64,000 nucleotides of DNA from Methylococcus mesophilus (GCF_026247885.1 NZ_CP110921.1:3851501-3915500), one strand, 5' to 3'; positions 18,103-28,025 are shown, counted from the stretch's first letter. The notes: generated from the letters alone by a model not told the origin. Translations and numbers: made by a program.

Positions 18103-19308
18103 TCAGGGAGCCGGCAGCGTGCGGCGCAGAACGTCCAGGGCCAGCGCTGCGCTCAGTGCTCGCCGGTATCCGGGGTTTCCGTCGAGGCGGTGCCGCACCC
18201 TCGCCGTTCCTACCGCGGAGGCGACCGCGATGACCAGTTCGGACGGATTTCGGGGCGATTCCATGCAGGCTAGCGCGTGGGTCGTGCCGTGCCGCCTGCG
18301 CAGGTGTGTGGCGATCGCTGCCACATCCGGCGGACCGTCGGACAGGCCGTTGCCGGGGGACAGTTCGAGGTGCTGGACGACGGGCCGGCCGTCGGGGACG
18401 ACCAGCCCGTAAGTCCACCAGGCGAAGGCACCGCAGAGTTGTGCCAGATGGCCGCGGCTTACGGTTTCCAGGGTCGCCAAGCTGGCGTCAGTTTGGCGCA
18501 TCAGCCGGTCGACGCATTCGATCAACGTGCCGCCCAGCCGCTCCGGCGTGTCGATGCTGAAGACTGCAGTCCCGATGGCGCGCCGTATTTCGTCGATCAG
18601 GAGATCGCGTTCCGGGACCGGGAAATCCGCCGGAAACAGCAGCTTGACGTGGTTTTCCGGCGGAACGGTGCGAAAGCCCAGCTTGATCCCAGGCGGCAAT
18701 GCGAAGGGATCGAGCCGCTGCTGGAGGGTGGATTCCCCGACACCGAGCACTCGCAGCGTCACGAGTTGCGCGGGGCGGGTGGGGAAGCTCGACTGGATAT
18801 CCGCTCTGACGGCGCGCTCGAACATAAACTCCATTTCATGGGGAACGCCGGGCAGAAAGAAAAACCGGCAGCCGCGATGATCCAGCGCGAAGCCGGGCGC
18901 GGTGCCTCGGAGGTTGTCCAGTCGCCGTGATCCGTCCGGCAGCAGCGCCTGCTTGCGGTTCGCTTCGGGCATCGGGTAAGTTCGACCGGCGAACCAGGCC
19001 TGGATCTGCCGGAGGGCTTCCGGGTCTTCCTTCAGGGGAAGGCCAAAGGCGCGGGCCGCCGCCCCGGCCGTCAAGTCGTCGACAGTCGGGCCCAGGCCGC
19101 CCGTGCCGATGCAAAGCGCCGCGCGTGCCGCGATTTCCTGGAGAGCCGCGGCCAGGGCGTCGAGGTCATCGCCCACAGCGGTATGGCGTGTGACCGAAAA
19201 ACCGAGCTCCGTCAGCCGCTCCGACAGCCAGGCGCCGTTGGTGTCGGCAATCTGGCCCGTCAGCAACTCGTCGCCCTGGGAAAGGATTTCGGCCCTGGGC
19301 GAAGTCAT
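18103..19308 (-). CDS. CinA-family protein with a degenerate C-terminal domain
   Basis: A 401-residue protein. The N-terminal MoCF-like domain is typical of CinA (EILSQGDELLTGQIADTNGAW, IGTGGLGPTVDDLT, FFLPGVPHEMEFMF). The C-terminal region, which in canonical CinA/PncC is a nicotinamide mononucleotide deamidase, lacks both ESCTGG and TGIAGPxG; their places hold LATLETVSRGHLAQLC and ALACMESPRNPSE. CinA proteins hydrolyse ADP-ribose-like pyrophosphates and NMN in pyridine-nucleotide recycling. Here only the N-terminal activity looks possible. The ATG at 19308 overlaps the stop of the upstream permease gene (ATGA). Confidence 0.85.
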   Translation of the reverse strand: MTSPRAEILSQGDELLTGQIADTNGAWLSERLTELGFSVTRHTAVGDDLDALAAALQEIAARAALCIGTGGLGPTVDDLTAGAAARAFGLPLKEDPEALRQIQAWFAGRTYPMPEANRKQALLPDGSRRLDNLRGTAPGFALDHRGCRFFFLPGVPHEMEFMFERAVRADIQSSFPTRPAQLVTLRVLGVGESTLQQRLDPFALPPGIKLGFRTVPPENHVKLLFPADFPVPERDLLIDEIRRAIGTAVFSIDTPERLGGTLIECVDRLMRQTDASLATLETVSRGHLAQLCGAFAWWTYGLVVPDGRPVVQHLELSPGNGLSDGPPDVAAIATHLRRRHGTTHALACMESPRNPSELVIAVASAVGTARVRHRLDGNPGYRRALSAALALDVLRRTLPAP

Positions 19309-20246
19309 GCCCGGTCCCCGCCGAGGGTTTCGAGCATCAGGTGCCAAAGCGGCAGAGAGGCGAGGGCGAGCACAGTGGTCGTTGCGGCGAGCATCGCGTA
19401 CAGCCCCGTATCCAGGCGGTAGCGGTCGCAGTAGACGATCCCCAGCAGCATGCTGGGCATGCCCGCTTCGAGCACCAGCGCGGCGCGCGTGTCACCGGAG
19501 ATTTCGAGACCATGGGTCAGGCTCAGGCCGAACAGGGGTAGAGCGATCAGTTTCAATCCTGATGCCAGGGCTACCAGCCGTGTGTTCTCTTTGCGCCAGG
19601 CGTTCCACCGCAGGCCGAGGCCCAGGGCCAGCAGCATGAGCGGTGCGACAGACGAGGCGGCGGTTTCGAGGGGAGGTTCGAGCGCCGCCGGCCGCGGAAT
19701 GCCGTATTCGCCGAGCATCAGTGCGGCGAATGCCGCCCAAAGCGGAGGGTTGAGCACCAATGCCTGAAGCGATGAGCAAAGTTTCCCCGGCGCTTCTCCG
19801 TAGCGGGAGGCGATGTACGCGCCCAATGTGAAGACCAGCGGGGCCGTCGAAAACAGGTCGATCTGGATGACGATGGGGCGTGCGAACTCCGGACCGTAGA
19901 GCCGTTCCAGCACCGGCAGTCCCAGAAAGGTGACGTTGGAGAAGGCGATGCCGAGCATGGCCGCGCCGAGTTGACGCCGCTTCAAGCGCAATATCCGGTC
20001 GAGGCAAAGCGCCGCGGCCACGCCGAACAGGACGGTCGCCGCCCCGAACAGGGATATCTTCCAACCCTGGGGATGCGCGCCGCCTCCCCAGAGCGCTGAC
20101 AATACGAGCGCGGGAAGCAGTGCATTGAACACCAGGGCGGTAACGGTCCGACGCACCCCATCGGGGTCGATGCCGCAGGGCCGAAGCCGGCGCAGGACTA
20201 CGCCACAGAGAATCAGGGCGCTCATTTGCGCCAGTACGTCCGCCAT
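19305..20246 (-). CDS. AEC-family permease (auxin efflux carrier-like)
   Basis: A 313-residue inner-membrane protein with about ten helices in two five-helix halves. Motifs such as ALVFNALLPALVLSAL, AMLGIAFSNVTFLGLPVLE, LNPPLWAAFAALMLGEYGIP and AGMPSMLLGIV match the AEC transporter family, whose bacterial members export small organic acids. The substrate cannot be predicted. The ATG at 20246 (MADVLAQMS) is chosen because it directly precedes the first helix. Its stop overlaps the cinA-like ATG, so the two are co-translated. Confidence 0.85.
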   Translation of the reverse strand: MADVLAQMSALILCGVVLRRLRPCGIDPDGVRRTVTALVFNALLPALVLSALWGGGAHPQGWKISLFGAATVLFGVAAALCLDRILRLKRRQLGAAMLGIAFSNVTFLGLPVLERLYGPEFARPIVIQIDLFSTAPLVFTLGAYIASRYGEAPGKLCSSLQALVLNPPLWAAFAALMLGEYGIPRPAALEPPLETAASSVAPLMLLALGLGLRWNAWRKENTRLVALASGLKLIALPLFGLSLTHGLEISGDTRAALVLEAGMPSMLLGIVYCDRYRLDTGLYAMLAATTTVLALASLPLWHLMLETLGGDRA

Positions 20247-20352
20247 GAGATGCCGTTCGGGAACCGAGGTACCCCATTTTATCGGCAATCGCCATCATGG
20301 GGCGCGCGAAGTCCTATGCAAAGCCGGCGGTTGGCTCCATAATTTCCAACGA

Positions 20353-20373
20353 CGGCGCACAGGCGCCGTTTTT
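20353..20373 (+). terminator. terminator-like hairpin in the pyrF leader
   Basis: The stem CGGCGC / GCGCCG with loop ACAG is followed by TTTTT. It lies 25 bases before the pyrF start, and no plus-strand gene upstream needs a terminator. A CATAAT -10-like box sits at about 20337-20342. It could be a transcription attenuator or a 5' stabilising hairpin. Confidence 0.5.
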
Positions 20374-20397
20374 CTTGACTTCCCGACTGAAGCAGAC

Positions 20398-21126
20398 ATG
20401 CCGAATTTCGTTTCGAACAAGCCGATTCCCGTGGCCGATCGCCTGATCATGGCGCTGGACCTTCCGGATATTTCCGAAGCCAAGGCATTGGTGGAAAGCC
20501 TCGGTGACGCCGTGAGCTTCTACAAGGTCGGGCTGGAGCTGTTCATGTCCGGCGATTGTTTCGGTCTGGTCGACTGGCTCAAGGCCCGGGACAAGAAGGT
20601 GTTCGTCGACCTCAAGTTCTTCGATGTGCCGGAAACCGTCGGGCGTGCGGTGAAGGCGCTGAGCCGGCGCGGGGTCGATTTCGCGACCGTGCACGGCAAT
20701 GACGCAATCATGGAAGCGGCGGCCCGCAACAAGGGGGAACTCGGCATTTTGGCGGTCACGGTCCTGACCAGCCTGGATCAGGGCGATCTGCGCGACCTCG
20801 GGTTCCAGTGCGACGTTCAGGCCCTGGTCCTGTCCCGCGCCCGGCGCGCCCTGGCGCTGGGTTGCGACGGCGTGGTTTCGTCCGGCCTCGAGGTTCCGCT
20901 GTTGCGTGGCGAGATCGACCACAAGCTGATGGTCGTGTCGCCCGGCATCCGGCCGGTCGAGAATCGGCCGGAGGATGACCAGAAGCGGGTCGTGACGGTC
21001 GATCAGGCATTCCGCAACGGTGCCGACTACATCGTGGTGGGGCGGCCGATCCGTGATGCGGCCGATCCCCGCGAGGCTGCGCTGCGGGCGCAGGCGCAGA
21101 TCCGCGAAGTGTTCGCGGTCGGCTGA
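20398..21126 (+). CDS. pyrF: orotidine 5'-phosphate decarboxylase
   Basis: It converts OMP to UMP in the last step of de novo pyrimidine synthesis. The protein has 242 residues, normal for the bacterial type. Active-site features are LIMALDLPD, FYKVGLELF, the catalytic K-DxKxxD array VFVDLKFFDVPETV, TVHGNDAIMEAA, and the phosphate-binding end VSPGIRP with GADYIVVGRPI. The ATG at 20398 is taken because MPNF leads straight into the first strand. There is no strong ribosome-binding site. A hairpin with a T-run directly precedes the gene. Confidence 0.95.
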   Translation: MPNFVSNKPIPVADRLIMALDLPDISEAKALVESLGDAVSFYKVGLELFMSGDCFGLVDWLKARDKKVFVDLKFFDVPETVGRAVKALSRRGVDFATVHGNDAIMEAAARNKGELGILAVTVLTSLDQGDLRDLGFQCDVQALVLSRARRALALGCDGVVSSGLEVPLLRGEIDHKLMVVSPGIRPVENRPEDDQKRVVTVDQAFRNGADYIVVGRPIRDAADPREAALRAQAQIREVFAVG

Positions 21127-21189
21127 GCCCCGTGGCCGGGATGTTCCCGCCTGTCGGCGTTCCGGCATTTCTGGTATCGTTTCTCTCCC

Positions 21190-21915
21190 ATGCACCATAT
21201 CGAACAAGCTTTTAGCACGTCCTATCTTGTCGCCCTGCTGATGGGGCTGTTCAGCGCGCTGCACTGCCTGAGCATGTGCGGTTCGATCATAGGATCGCTC
21301 ACGCTGAGCCTGCGACGGGAAATCCGTGACAACAAAGGCCTGTTGATGCCCTTCGTGTTGAGCTACAACATGGGGCGGATTACCAGTTACGCGATCGGCG
21401 GTTTGATCGCCGGCCTCTTGGAGCATGTCCTGTCCATCCCCTTGGGTGAAGGGCACGGGCACCGGGTGTTGCAGATTCTCTCAGCACTGGTGATGCTTGG
21501 GGCCGGACTGCATATCGGTGGCTGGTTTCCGCGTTTCGCTTATATCGAAAAGGGTGGCGCTCTGTTCTGGAAGCGGCTCGAACCGTATGGGCGTCGCCTG
21601 ATCCCGGTGGAAACCTTGCCGCAGGCTTTCTTCTTCGGCATGGTCTGGGGCTGGCTGCCGTGCGGCCTGGTCTACACCGCTTTGGCTCTGGCGGCTACAA
21701 CGGGGGATGTGGTGCGGAGCACGTTCACCATGTTGTCGTTCGGCATCGGGACTTTGCCGGCAGTGGTCGGCGTCGGTATAATGACCAGCCTGCTGGTGCG
21801 GTTATCCCGGATGCAGAAGTTCCGTCAGATCGCGGGGATCACGCTCATCGTACTGGCAGTGCTGGCCGCGTTCCCGGGCCTCAATCCGCTGGTAATGCAC
21901 CATCTCGAATATTAA
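21190..21915 (+). CDS. UreH/DsbD-like (TauE/SafE-type) six-helix membrane protein
   Basis: A 241-residue inner-membrane protein. The two signature segments are LMGLFSALHCLSMCGSIIGS near the N-terminus (His-Cys and Met-Cys-Gly) and GMVWGWLPCGLVYTALALA in the middle (Leu-Pro-Cys-Gly). Proteins of this type accompany cytochrome-oxidase copper or heme assembly genes and urease or nickel genes, and are thought to move a metal or reductant across the membrane. No such partner is adjacent here. A sigma-54 activator gene follows 17 bases later in the same direction. Confidence 0.75.
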   Translation: MHHIEQAFSTSYLVALLMGLFSALHCLSMCGSIIGSLTLSLRREIRDNKGLLMPFVLSYNMGRITSYAIGGLIAGLLEHVLSIPLGEGHGHRVLQILSALVMLGAGLHIGGWFPRFAYIEKGGALFWKRLEPYGRRLIPVETLPQAFFFGMVWGWLPCGLVYTALALAATTGDVVRSTFTMLSFGIGTLPAVVGVGIMTSLLVRLSRMQKFRQIAGITLIVLAVLAAFPGLNPLVMHHLEY

Positions 21916-21932
21916 GAAAGTTGGGTGAGGTT

Positions 21933-22874
21933 ATGTTTGATACGCTGATTGGACAATCACCGAGCTTCGAAGCGCTCACGAGAAGCGCGAAACTGGTCGC
22001 GGCGACCGATGTCACCGTCCTCATCGTCGGCGAGACCGGAACCGGAAAGGAGGTTCTGGCCAACGCCCTGCAAATGCACAGTCCCCGAGCGGACAAGCCG
22101 TTCGTTACGCTGAATTGTGCTGCTCTTCCCGAGGCGATCGCGGAGTCCGAACTGTTCGGCCACCGCCGCGGTTCCTTTACCGGCGCGGTCAGCAACCAGA
22201 CCGGCCGTCTGCCTGCCGCCGATGGCGGTACGCTGTTCCTGGATGAAGTGGATTCGCTGTCCCTGCCGCTGCAGGCGAAGCTGCTGCGCTTCCTGGAAAC
22301 AGGCGAGATCCAGCCGGTGGGCGAAACCCAGACGTACAACGTCGATGTGCGCATCGTCGCTGCTACCAACGCCAATCTTCACGCCAGGATCGAGCGCGGC
22401 GAGTTCCGCAAGGATCTCTATTACCGGCTGAACGTGGTTCCCCTGGAAATCCCGCCGTTGCGGGACCGGATGGGCGACATCGTCCTGCTGCTCCAGCACT
22501 ACATGGACCGGTTCGCCCGTGAGCACGGCTTGGCGCCGGCGACGTTCAGCAAGGCGGCGCTGAACCGCCTGTGCAATTACGGCTGGCCGGGCAACGTCCG
22601 AGAGCTGCGCAACGTCTGCGAGCGGCTGTCGATTCTGCTGGCGGGGCGGGTGATCGAAGAAAGCAATCTGCCTCTCGAAATCACCTACCGGGCGTCCACG
22701 ACCAAGGGTTTGTTCGCCTTGCCCGACATGGGCATCGAGCTGGAACAGGTGGAAATGGACCTGATCCGCCAGGCATTGAACCGGACCAACGGCAATCGCA
22801 GCCGTTCTGCCCGCCTGCTCGGCATTTCGCGCGATACGCTGCTCTACCGGATGCAGAAGTACGGCATCAATTGA
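21933..22874 (+). CDS. PspF-like sigma-54-dependent activator without a sensor domain
   Basis: A 313-residue protein starting almost directly with the AAA+ domain. Walker A is GETGTGKE (33-40), Walker B is TLFLDEVD (about 100-107), and the C-terminus carries a Fis-type helix-turn-helix (NRSRSARLLGISRDTLLYRM). The loop that contacts sigma-54 is GSFTGA (80-85), a variant of GAFTGA. With no receiver, GAF or PAS domain it is built like PspF, which is held in check by a partner protein. GTGAGG precedes the ATG. A strong terminator follows. Confidence 0.9.
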   Translation: MFDTLIGQSPSFEALTRSAKLVAATDVTVLIVGETGTGKEVLANALQMHSPRADKPFVTLNCAALPEAIAESELFGHRRGSFTGAVSNQTGRLPAADGGTLFLDEVDSLSLPLQAKLLRFLETGEIQPVGETQTYNVDVRIVAATNANLHARIERGEFRKDLYYRLNVVPLEIPPLRDRMGDIVLLLQHYMDRFAREHGLAPATFSKAALNRLCNYGWPGNVRELRNVCERLSILLAGRVIEESNLPLEITYRASTTKGLFALPDMGIELEQVEMDLIRQALNRTNGNRSRSARLLGISRDTLLYRMQKYGIN

Positions 22875-22891
22875 CGGTCGGCTTCATGACG

Positions 22892-22920
22892 AAAAAAGCC
22901 CGCTTCGAGCGGGCTTTTTT
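22892..22920 (+). terminator. bidirectional intrinsic terminator
   Basis: A stem built on GCCCGCT / AGCGGGC with a TCG loop is flanked by six A on one side and six T on the other. It serves the sigma-54 activator gene and the convergent feoB. Confidence 0.92.
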
Positions 22921-22931
22921 CGTCTTGGCGT

Positions 22932-24722
22932 TCATCCGAACCCGAACAGGCGCGCGCCCTGATAGAACGCGAAGCTCGCGAGCCAGGCCAGCAGCAGCGA
23001 CCAGAGGACGGAGCCGACCATGAACGCCCGGCTTTTCGACTCGGAGCGCAGCGTCGCCACGGTCGAAAGACAAGGCAGGTAAATAAGAGTGAACAGCATG
23101 AAGCTGTAGGCCTGCACCCAGTCGAGTTTCTGCGCCATCAAGCCCATCAGGGCGTCTCCTTCCAGCCCATAGATCGCAGCGAGCGAGCCGACCACGATTT
23201 CCTTGGCGACGAAGCCGAAGATCAGAGCGAGGCTCAGCTGGGCGTCGATGCCGATGGGGGACAGCACCGGCGCCAGCCAGGCGGCGATATGGCCCGCCAG
23301 GGTGTCCACGCCGCCGGCCGGGACGTCGGTGGGAATATGGGTAAGCAGCCAGACCGCGACCACGCCGGCCGTGATGAACTTGGACGCGCGCTTCAAGAAG
23401 TGCCGGACCTCATGCCAGCCGCGCAGAACGATCTGGCGCCAGGTCGGCAAGCGGTAGGGCGGCAGCTCGATGACGAAGGGCTCATTGCTCACGAAGCGGC
23501 TCTTGAACGCGACCGCCGTCAGCAGAGCAGTCGCAAAGCTGAGGAGATATAGGCTGAACAATACCGCGGGTGCCGTTTCGACGGTGAACAGCGCCGCCGT
23601 GATGAACAGGAATACCTGCAGCCGCGCGGAACACAGCGAAAACGGGATCACCAGCATGGTGAGCAGGCGCAGGTCGCGCGAGCGCATCACCCGGGTGCCC
23701 ATCAGCGCCGGCACGTTGCAGCCGAACCCCATGAGCAGCATGACGAAACTGCGTCCATCCAACCCCAGCCGGGCCATCAAGGCGTCCATCAGGAAGGCGA
23801 CGCGCGACAGATAGCCGCTGTCTTCGACCAGGGTCATGACCAGGAAAAACAGGATGATGATCGGCACGAACGCCGCCACGGTGCCGACGCCGCTGTAGAT
23901 GCCGTCGAGCAGAAGTCCACTGGCGAAGGCCGGTACGTCGGACATCAGCGGTTCCAGCGCGAGGGTCCGCAGTTCGGTCAATGCCCAGGCGACGCCGTCC
24001 TGCATCGGCTTGCCTAGGGTGAAGATGAGCTGGAACAGCAGGAACATGAACAGGAAGAACAGCGGGAGACCCAGCCAGGGATGAAGCAAGACGCGATCGA
24101 TGCGGGCCGTGGTGTTTTCCGGCAACTGTTTGGGGACGCGAACCGCGGCGCTCAGCACGTCCGCGGCGGTCGCCTCGATCTGATGCTCCTCGGAGAAGGT
24201 CTGCTCGACTTCCGCCGGTGCATGGGCGGGACTGGCATTGAGCGACCGCGTCAGGGTCTGGGTGACGTTCTGGAAGCCGCTGCCGTACTTGGCACTGAGA
24301 AGGATAACCGGCATGCGGAGGATTTCGGCCATCCTGCGGGCATCGATGTTGATCCCGAGGTGACGCGCTTCATCCGCCATGTTGAGCAGCAGGACCGTAG
24401 GCAGCCCGAGCCGGACGACCTGGAGCGCAAACGGGAGCTGGCGGTCGATCTGGGTGGCGTTGAGCACGATGGCGACCAGGTCGACCGGGTTGTTTTCGAG
24501 AAAGTCCCGGACCACCTTCTCGTCTTCGGAAAAGCCGTGGAAGCTGTAGATGCCCGGCAGGTCCACCACTTGCGCGACCGTGCTGCCGAGGATGATCTTG
24601 GCGCTCAGCAGGTCGACTGTGATGCCGGGCCAGTTGCCGACCCGGGCAGATGCCCCGGTCAAGCGATTGAAAAAAGTGGATTTGCCGGTATTCGGCATGC
24701 CGACCAGGGCGATTCTCTTCAT
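22932..24722 (-). CDS. feoB: ferrous iron transporter FeoB
   Basis: The Fe2+ uptake permease, 596 residues, shorter than the 773 of E. coli FeoB. The N-terminal G domain has G1 GMPNTGKST (8-16), G3 DLPGIYS and G4 NMAD. The second G1 asparagine (GNPNxGKS) is replaced by Met. The C-terminal half has the gate motifs GFGCNVPALMGTRV and SLCSARLQVFL, and about eight helices. Its ATG overlaps the feoA stop by one base. No feoC follows. A Fur-box-like site upstream of feoA implies iron repression of both genes. Confidence 0.93.
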   Translation of the reverse strand: MKRIALVGMPNTGKSTFFNRLTGASARVGNWPGITVDLLSAKIILGSTVAQVVDLPGIYSFHGFSEDEKVVRDFLENNPVDLVAIVLNATQIDRQLPFALQVVRLGLPTVLLLNMADEARHLGINIDARRMAEILRMPVILLSAKYGSGFQNVTQTLTRSLNASPAHAPAEVEQTFSEEHQIEATAADVLSAAVRVPKQLPENTTARIDRVLLHPWLGLPLFFLFMFLLFQLIFTLGKPMQDGVAWALTELRTLALEPLMSDVPAFASGLLLDGIYSGVGTVAAFVPIIILFFLVMTLVEDSGYLSRVAFLMDALMARLGLDGRSFVMLLMGFGCNVPALMGTRVMRSRDLRLLTMLVIPFSLCSARLQVFLFITAALFTVETAPAVLFSLYLLSFATALLTAVAFKSRFVSNEPFVIELPPYRLPTWRQIVLRGWHEVRHFLKRASKFITAGVVAVWLLTHIPTDVPAGGVDTLAGHIAAWLAPVLSPIGIDAQLSLALIFGFVAKEIVVGSLAAIYGLEGDALMGLMAQKLDWVQAYSFMLFTLIYLPCLSTVATLRSESKSRAFMVGSVLWSLLLAWLASFAFYQGARLFGFG

Positions 24723-24964
24723 CAGGCTGTCTTGGCGATGACTCGGATTCTTTCGGCGTCGCTGCGACGCATGATGATGTCCGTATTGCCGATGCGGACC
24801 TGCAAGGGGCCTTTGAAGCGGCCGTAGCGGACGACGGCGATGGCCTTGCCGACCCGGAAACCGAGGCCGACCAGACGATGGTAGAGCGCTCCTTCCGCAC
24901 TGATGGCGCGGATGATCGCCGATTCGCCCTCTTTGAGGCTGTTCAGGTTCAGGTTGGAATCCAT
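24722..24964 (-). CDS. feoA: ferrous iron transport protein FeoA
   Basis: An 80-residue SH3-like cytoplasmic protein that supports FeoB. Family features are SLKEGESAIIRAIS, YHRLVGLGFRVGKAIAVV and PLQVRIGNTDIIMRRSDAERI. The ATG at 24964 is chosen over the upstream open frame because FeoA proteins begin close to SLKxGE and the Fur-box-like site lies directly before it. The stop codon shares one base with the feoB start, so the pair is a coupled operon. Confidence 0.93.
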   Translation of the reverse strand: MDSNLNLNSLKEGESAIIRAISAEGALYHRLVGLGFRVGKAIAVVRYGRFKGPLQVRIGNTDIIMRRSDAERIRVIAKTA

Positions 24965-24975
24965 AGGCAAACCCC

Positions 24976-24994
24976 GCAAATGATAATTATTCTT
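24976..24994 (-). promoter_or_regulatory. Fur-box-like operator before feoAB
   Basis: Nineteen bases with the core AATGATAATTATT match the Fur consensus GATAATGATAATCATTATC at 14 of 19 positions by hand alignment. The site is 12 bases before the feoA start, inside an AT-rich promoter region (TATGATATATTC on the minus strand). Confidence 0.75.
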
Positions 24995-25096
24995 GAATAT
25001 ATCATATCCATGGGATTTGGCGAGGGCGGTATGTCGTCGCAGCCGCGATGCTGTGTTTCCCGGCGCGCTGAGCACGCCGGGAACAGCGTCTTATAG

Positions 25097-26323
<1,227 letters not shown>

Positions 26324-26362
26324 GATGGGGCGAACCGCAGGGTTACAGGACGAAAGCCGGGA

Positions 26363-26368
26363 ATTATA
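26363..26368 (-). promoter_or_regulatory. -10 box of the argG promoter
   Basis: TATAAT on the minus strand, about 40 bases before the argG start. No good TTGACA is seen 16-18 bases further upstream, so activity may depend on an activator or an extended -10. Confidence 0.4.
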
Positions 26369-26510
26369 GCGCGAACGGCGCCGTGGATCGTCCGGCACGT
26401 TCCGCGTTTCCCGGCGCGGTTTCGGGGTGAGGCAATCCACCTTCCGGCTTGAGTGAAATCACGCGGTCCCGCCGGGCGGGAAGGTTGCGGCCAGGTGGAA
26501 ACCCCCGATT

Positions 26511-26666
26511 CATGGGATATCCGGGGCGGCGTTTTCGGCTGGTCCGACTTACGACGGCTCCTTCCCCGGCCCCACCATCAAGGTGAAGAAAGGCGATATC
26601 CTGAAAGTCCATTTCTAGAATTCGCTGCCTGACGTGGGGATGATGGGTATCTGGAACATCCAATAG
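26511..26666 (+). pseudogene. remnant of a multicopper-oxidase-like gene
   Basis: One frame reads TYDGSFPGPTIKVKKGDILK then VHF, stops at TAG (26616-26618), and continues NSLPDVGMMGIWNIQ to a second TAG. The sequence FPGPTIxVxKGDxLxVxFxNxLP is the N-terminal cupredoxin signature of multicopper oxidases. The first stop sits where a Lys or Glu codon would be expected, so a single base change could explain it. No copper ligand region (HWHG) follows and no start is evident. I read it as a short decayed fragment in the intergenic space upstream of argG. The stretch is too short to be certain. Confidence 0.5.
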
Positions 26667-26702
26667 GGAAGCCGGCTGTCAGGGGAGGGGAGGCCCCTTC
26701 CT

Positions 26703-28025
26703 TCATACGCCCAATTTTTTCCGTTTGCGCCACAGAGTCGCCCGGCTAATGTTCAGCAGCCGGGCGGCCTGGTCGATGCGTCCGCCCGAGTGCCGCAGCG
26801 CGGCGCGGATCCGCTCGGCCTCGTCCGGCACCGGTTCCGCAGGCGCTTGCGGCTCGGCATGCTCCTCGCGGAACTCGGGCGGCAGATCGTCGAGTTCCAG
26901 CACCTCTCCCCGCCCTACGGCGAAGGCGTATTCCACCACGTTCTGCAATTCGCGCACGTTGCCCGGCCAGGGATGGTCGAGCAGGCGCCGCATGGCGTCC
27001 GGATCGATCCGGGCGATGCGGCGCAGGCCGCGGGCATTGTGCCGCCCGATGAAATGCCAGAGCAGCAGGCCGACGTCGCGGCGGCGCTCGCGCAAGGGCG
27101 GCAGGAAGATGGGAACCACGCGCAGTCGGTACATCAGATCCTCGCGGAAGCGGCCCTCACGCACGGCTTCGCGCAGCGAGCGGTGGGTCGCTGCCACGAT
27201 GCGTACATCCACGCTGAGCGTGCGGTCGCTGCCGACCGGGACGAAGCTGCGCTCCTGTAACACGCGCAGCAGTTTGGCCTGCAGTTCCAGCGGCAGTTCG
27301 GCGACTTCGTCGAGGAACAGGGTACCGCCGTCGGCGCGTTGGAACAGCCCGGCATGGTCCCGCACTGCCCCGGTGAAGGCACCGCGGACATGCCCGAACA
27401 GCTCGCTTTCCAAGAGGGAAGGCGACAGCGCGGCACAGTTGACCGCGAGAAACGGCCCCTTGGCGCGGTGGCTCTCGGCATGCACGGCGCGGGCGATCAG
27501 CTCCTTGCCTGCGCCAGACTCGCCTCGTACCAATACCGTGGCCTCGGTTTCCGCGACGTTGCGGACGATGCGGAACACCTGCTTCATCGCCGGCTCGCGG
27601 GTGATCAATCCATGCAGGATTTCGACGTCGGCTTCGGCCAAAGGGGTGCCGACGGTTTCGATCGCGGCGAGCACCTCCAGCCGGCCCAAGGGGGTTCCGT
27701 CCCGTGCCCGCAAGGAGTGGTGCCTGCGCCGCACCAGCAGTGCCGAGCCATCCGCCCGCTCGACCCGAATTTCGTCCTCGCCCATGCCGTGGCCATCGTC
27801 GGCGGCAGGATGGCTATAGCCGGCCAACAGCCGGGCGACGGGTTTGCCGGTTGCGAACCCGGCCGTGTGGCCCGTCAGGCGCTCGGCGCCCGAGCTCCAG
27901 TAGCTCACGCGTTCCTCCGCGTCCAGGAGATAGAGGGCACCGGCGCATTCGAGTCCGGCCAGGGCATCGAGCAGGCAGTGCGCGTCGAAATGGGTGCCCG
28001 GGAGGCTATCGCTTCGAGGTTTCAT
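26703..28025 (-). CDS. sigma-54-dependent activator with N-terminal PAS-like domain (FisR-like)
   Basis: A 440-residue protein with a PAS-like sensor (about 15-120), an AAA+ domain with Walker A GESGAGKE (168-175), the canonical GAFTGA loop (215-220), and a C-terminal Fis-type helix-turn-helix ([20 protein letters not shown]). It is divergent from a persulfide dioxygenase gene that has a -24/-12 promoter, with a palindrome between the two. This is the arrangement of FisR, which senses sulfane sulfur through cysteines in its N-terminal domain. Here the only cysteines in that domain are C17 and C27. The sulfur-sensing role is inferred from context. Confidence 0.85.
   Translation of the reverse strand: MKPRSDSLPGTHFDAHCLLDALAGLECAGALYLLDAEERVSYWSSGAERLTGHTAGFATGKPVARLLAGYSHPAADDGHGMGEDEIRVERADGSALLVRRRHHSLRARDGTPLGRLEVLAAIETVGTPLAEADVEILHGLITREPAMKQVFRIVRNVAETEATVLVRGESGAGKELIARAVHAESHRAKGPFLAVNCAALSPSLLESELFGHVRGAFTGAVRDHAGLFQRADGGTLFLDEVAELPLELQAKLLRVLQERSFVPVGSDRTLSVDVRIVAATHRSLREAVREGRFREDLMYRLRVVPIFLPPLRERRRDVGLLLWHFIGRHNARGLRRIARIDPDAMRRLLDHPWPGNVRELQNVVEYAFAVGRGEVLELDDLPPEFREEHAEPQAPAEPVPDEAERIRAALRHSGGRIDQAARLLNISRATLWRKRKKLGV

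Noticed and set aside
25057-25083. Inverted repeat TTCCCGGCG / CGCCGGGAA downstream of argG as a terminator
   Set aside because: The stem is good but lacks a U-run in the argG direction; kept only as a possible hairpin.
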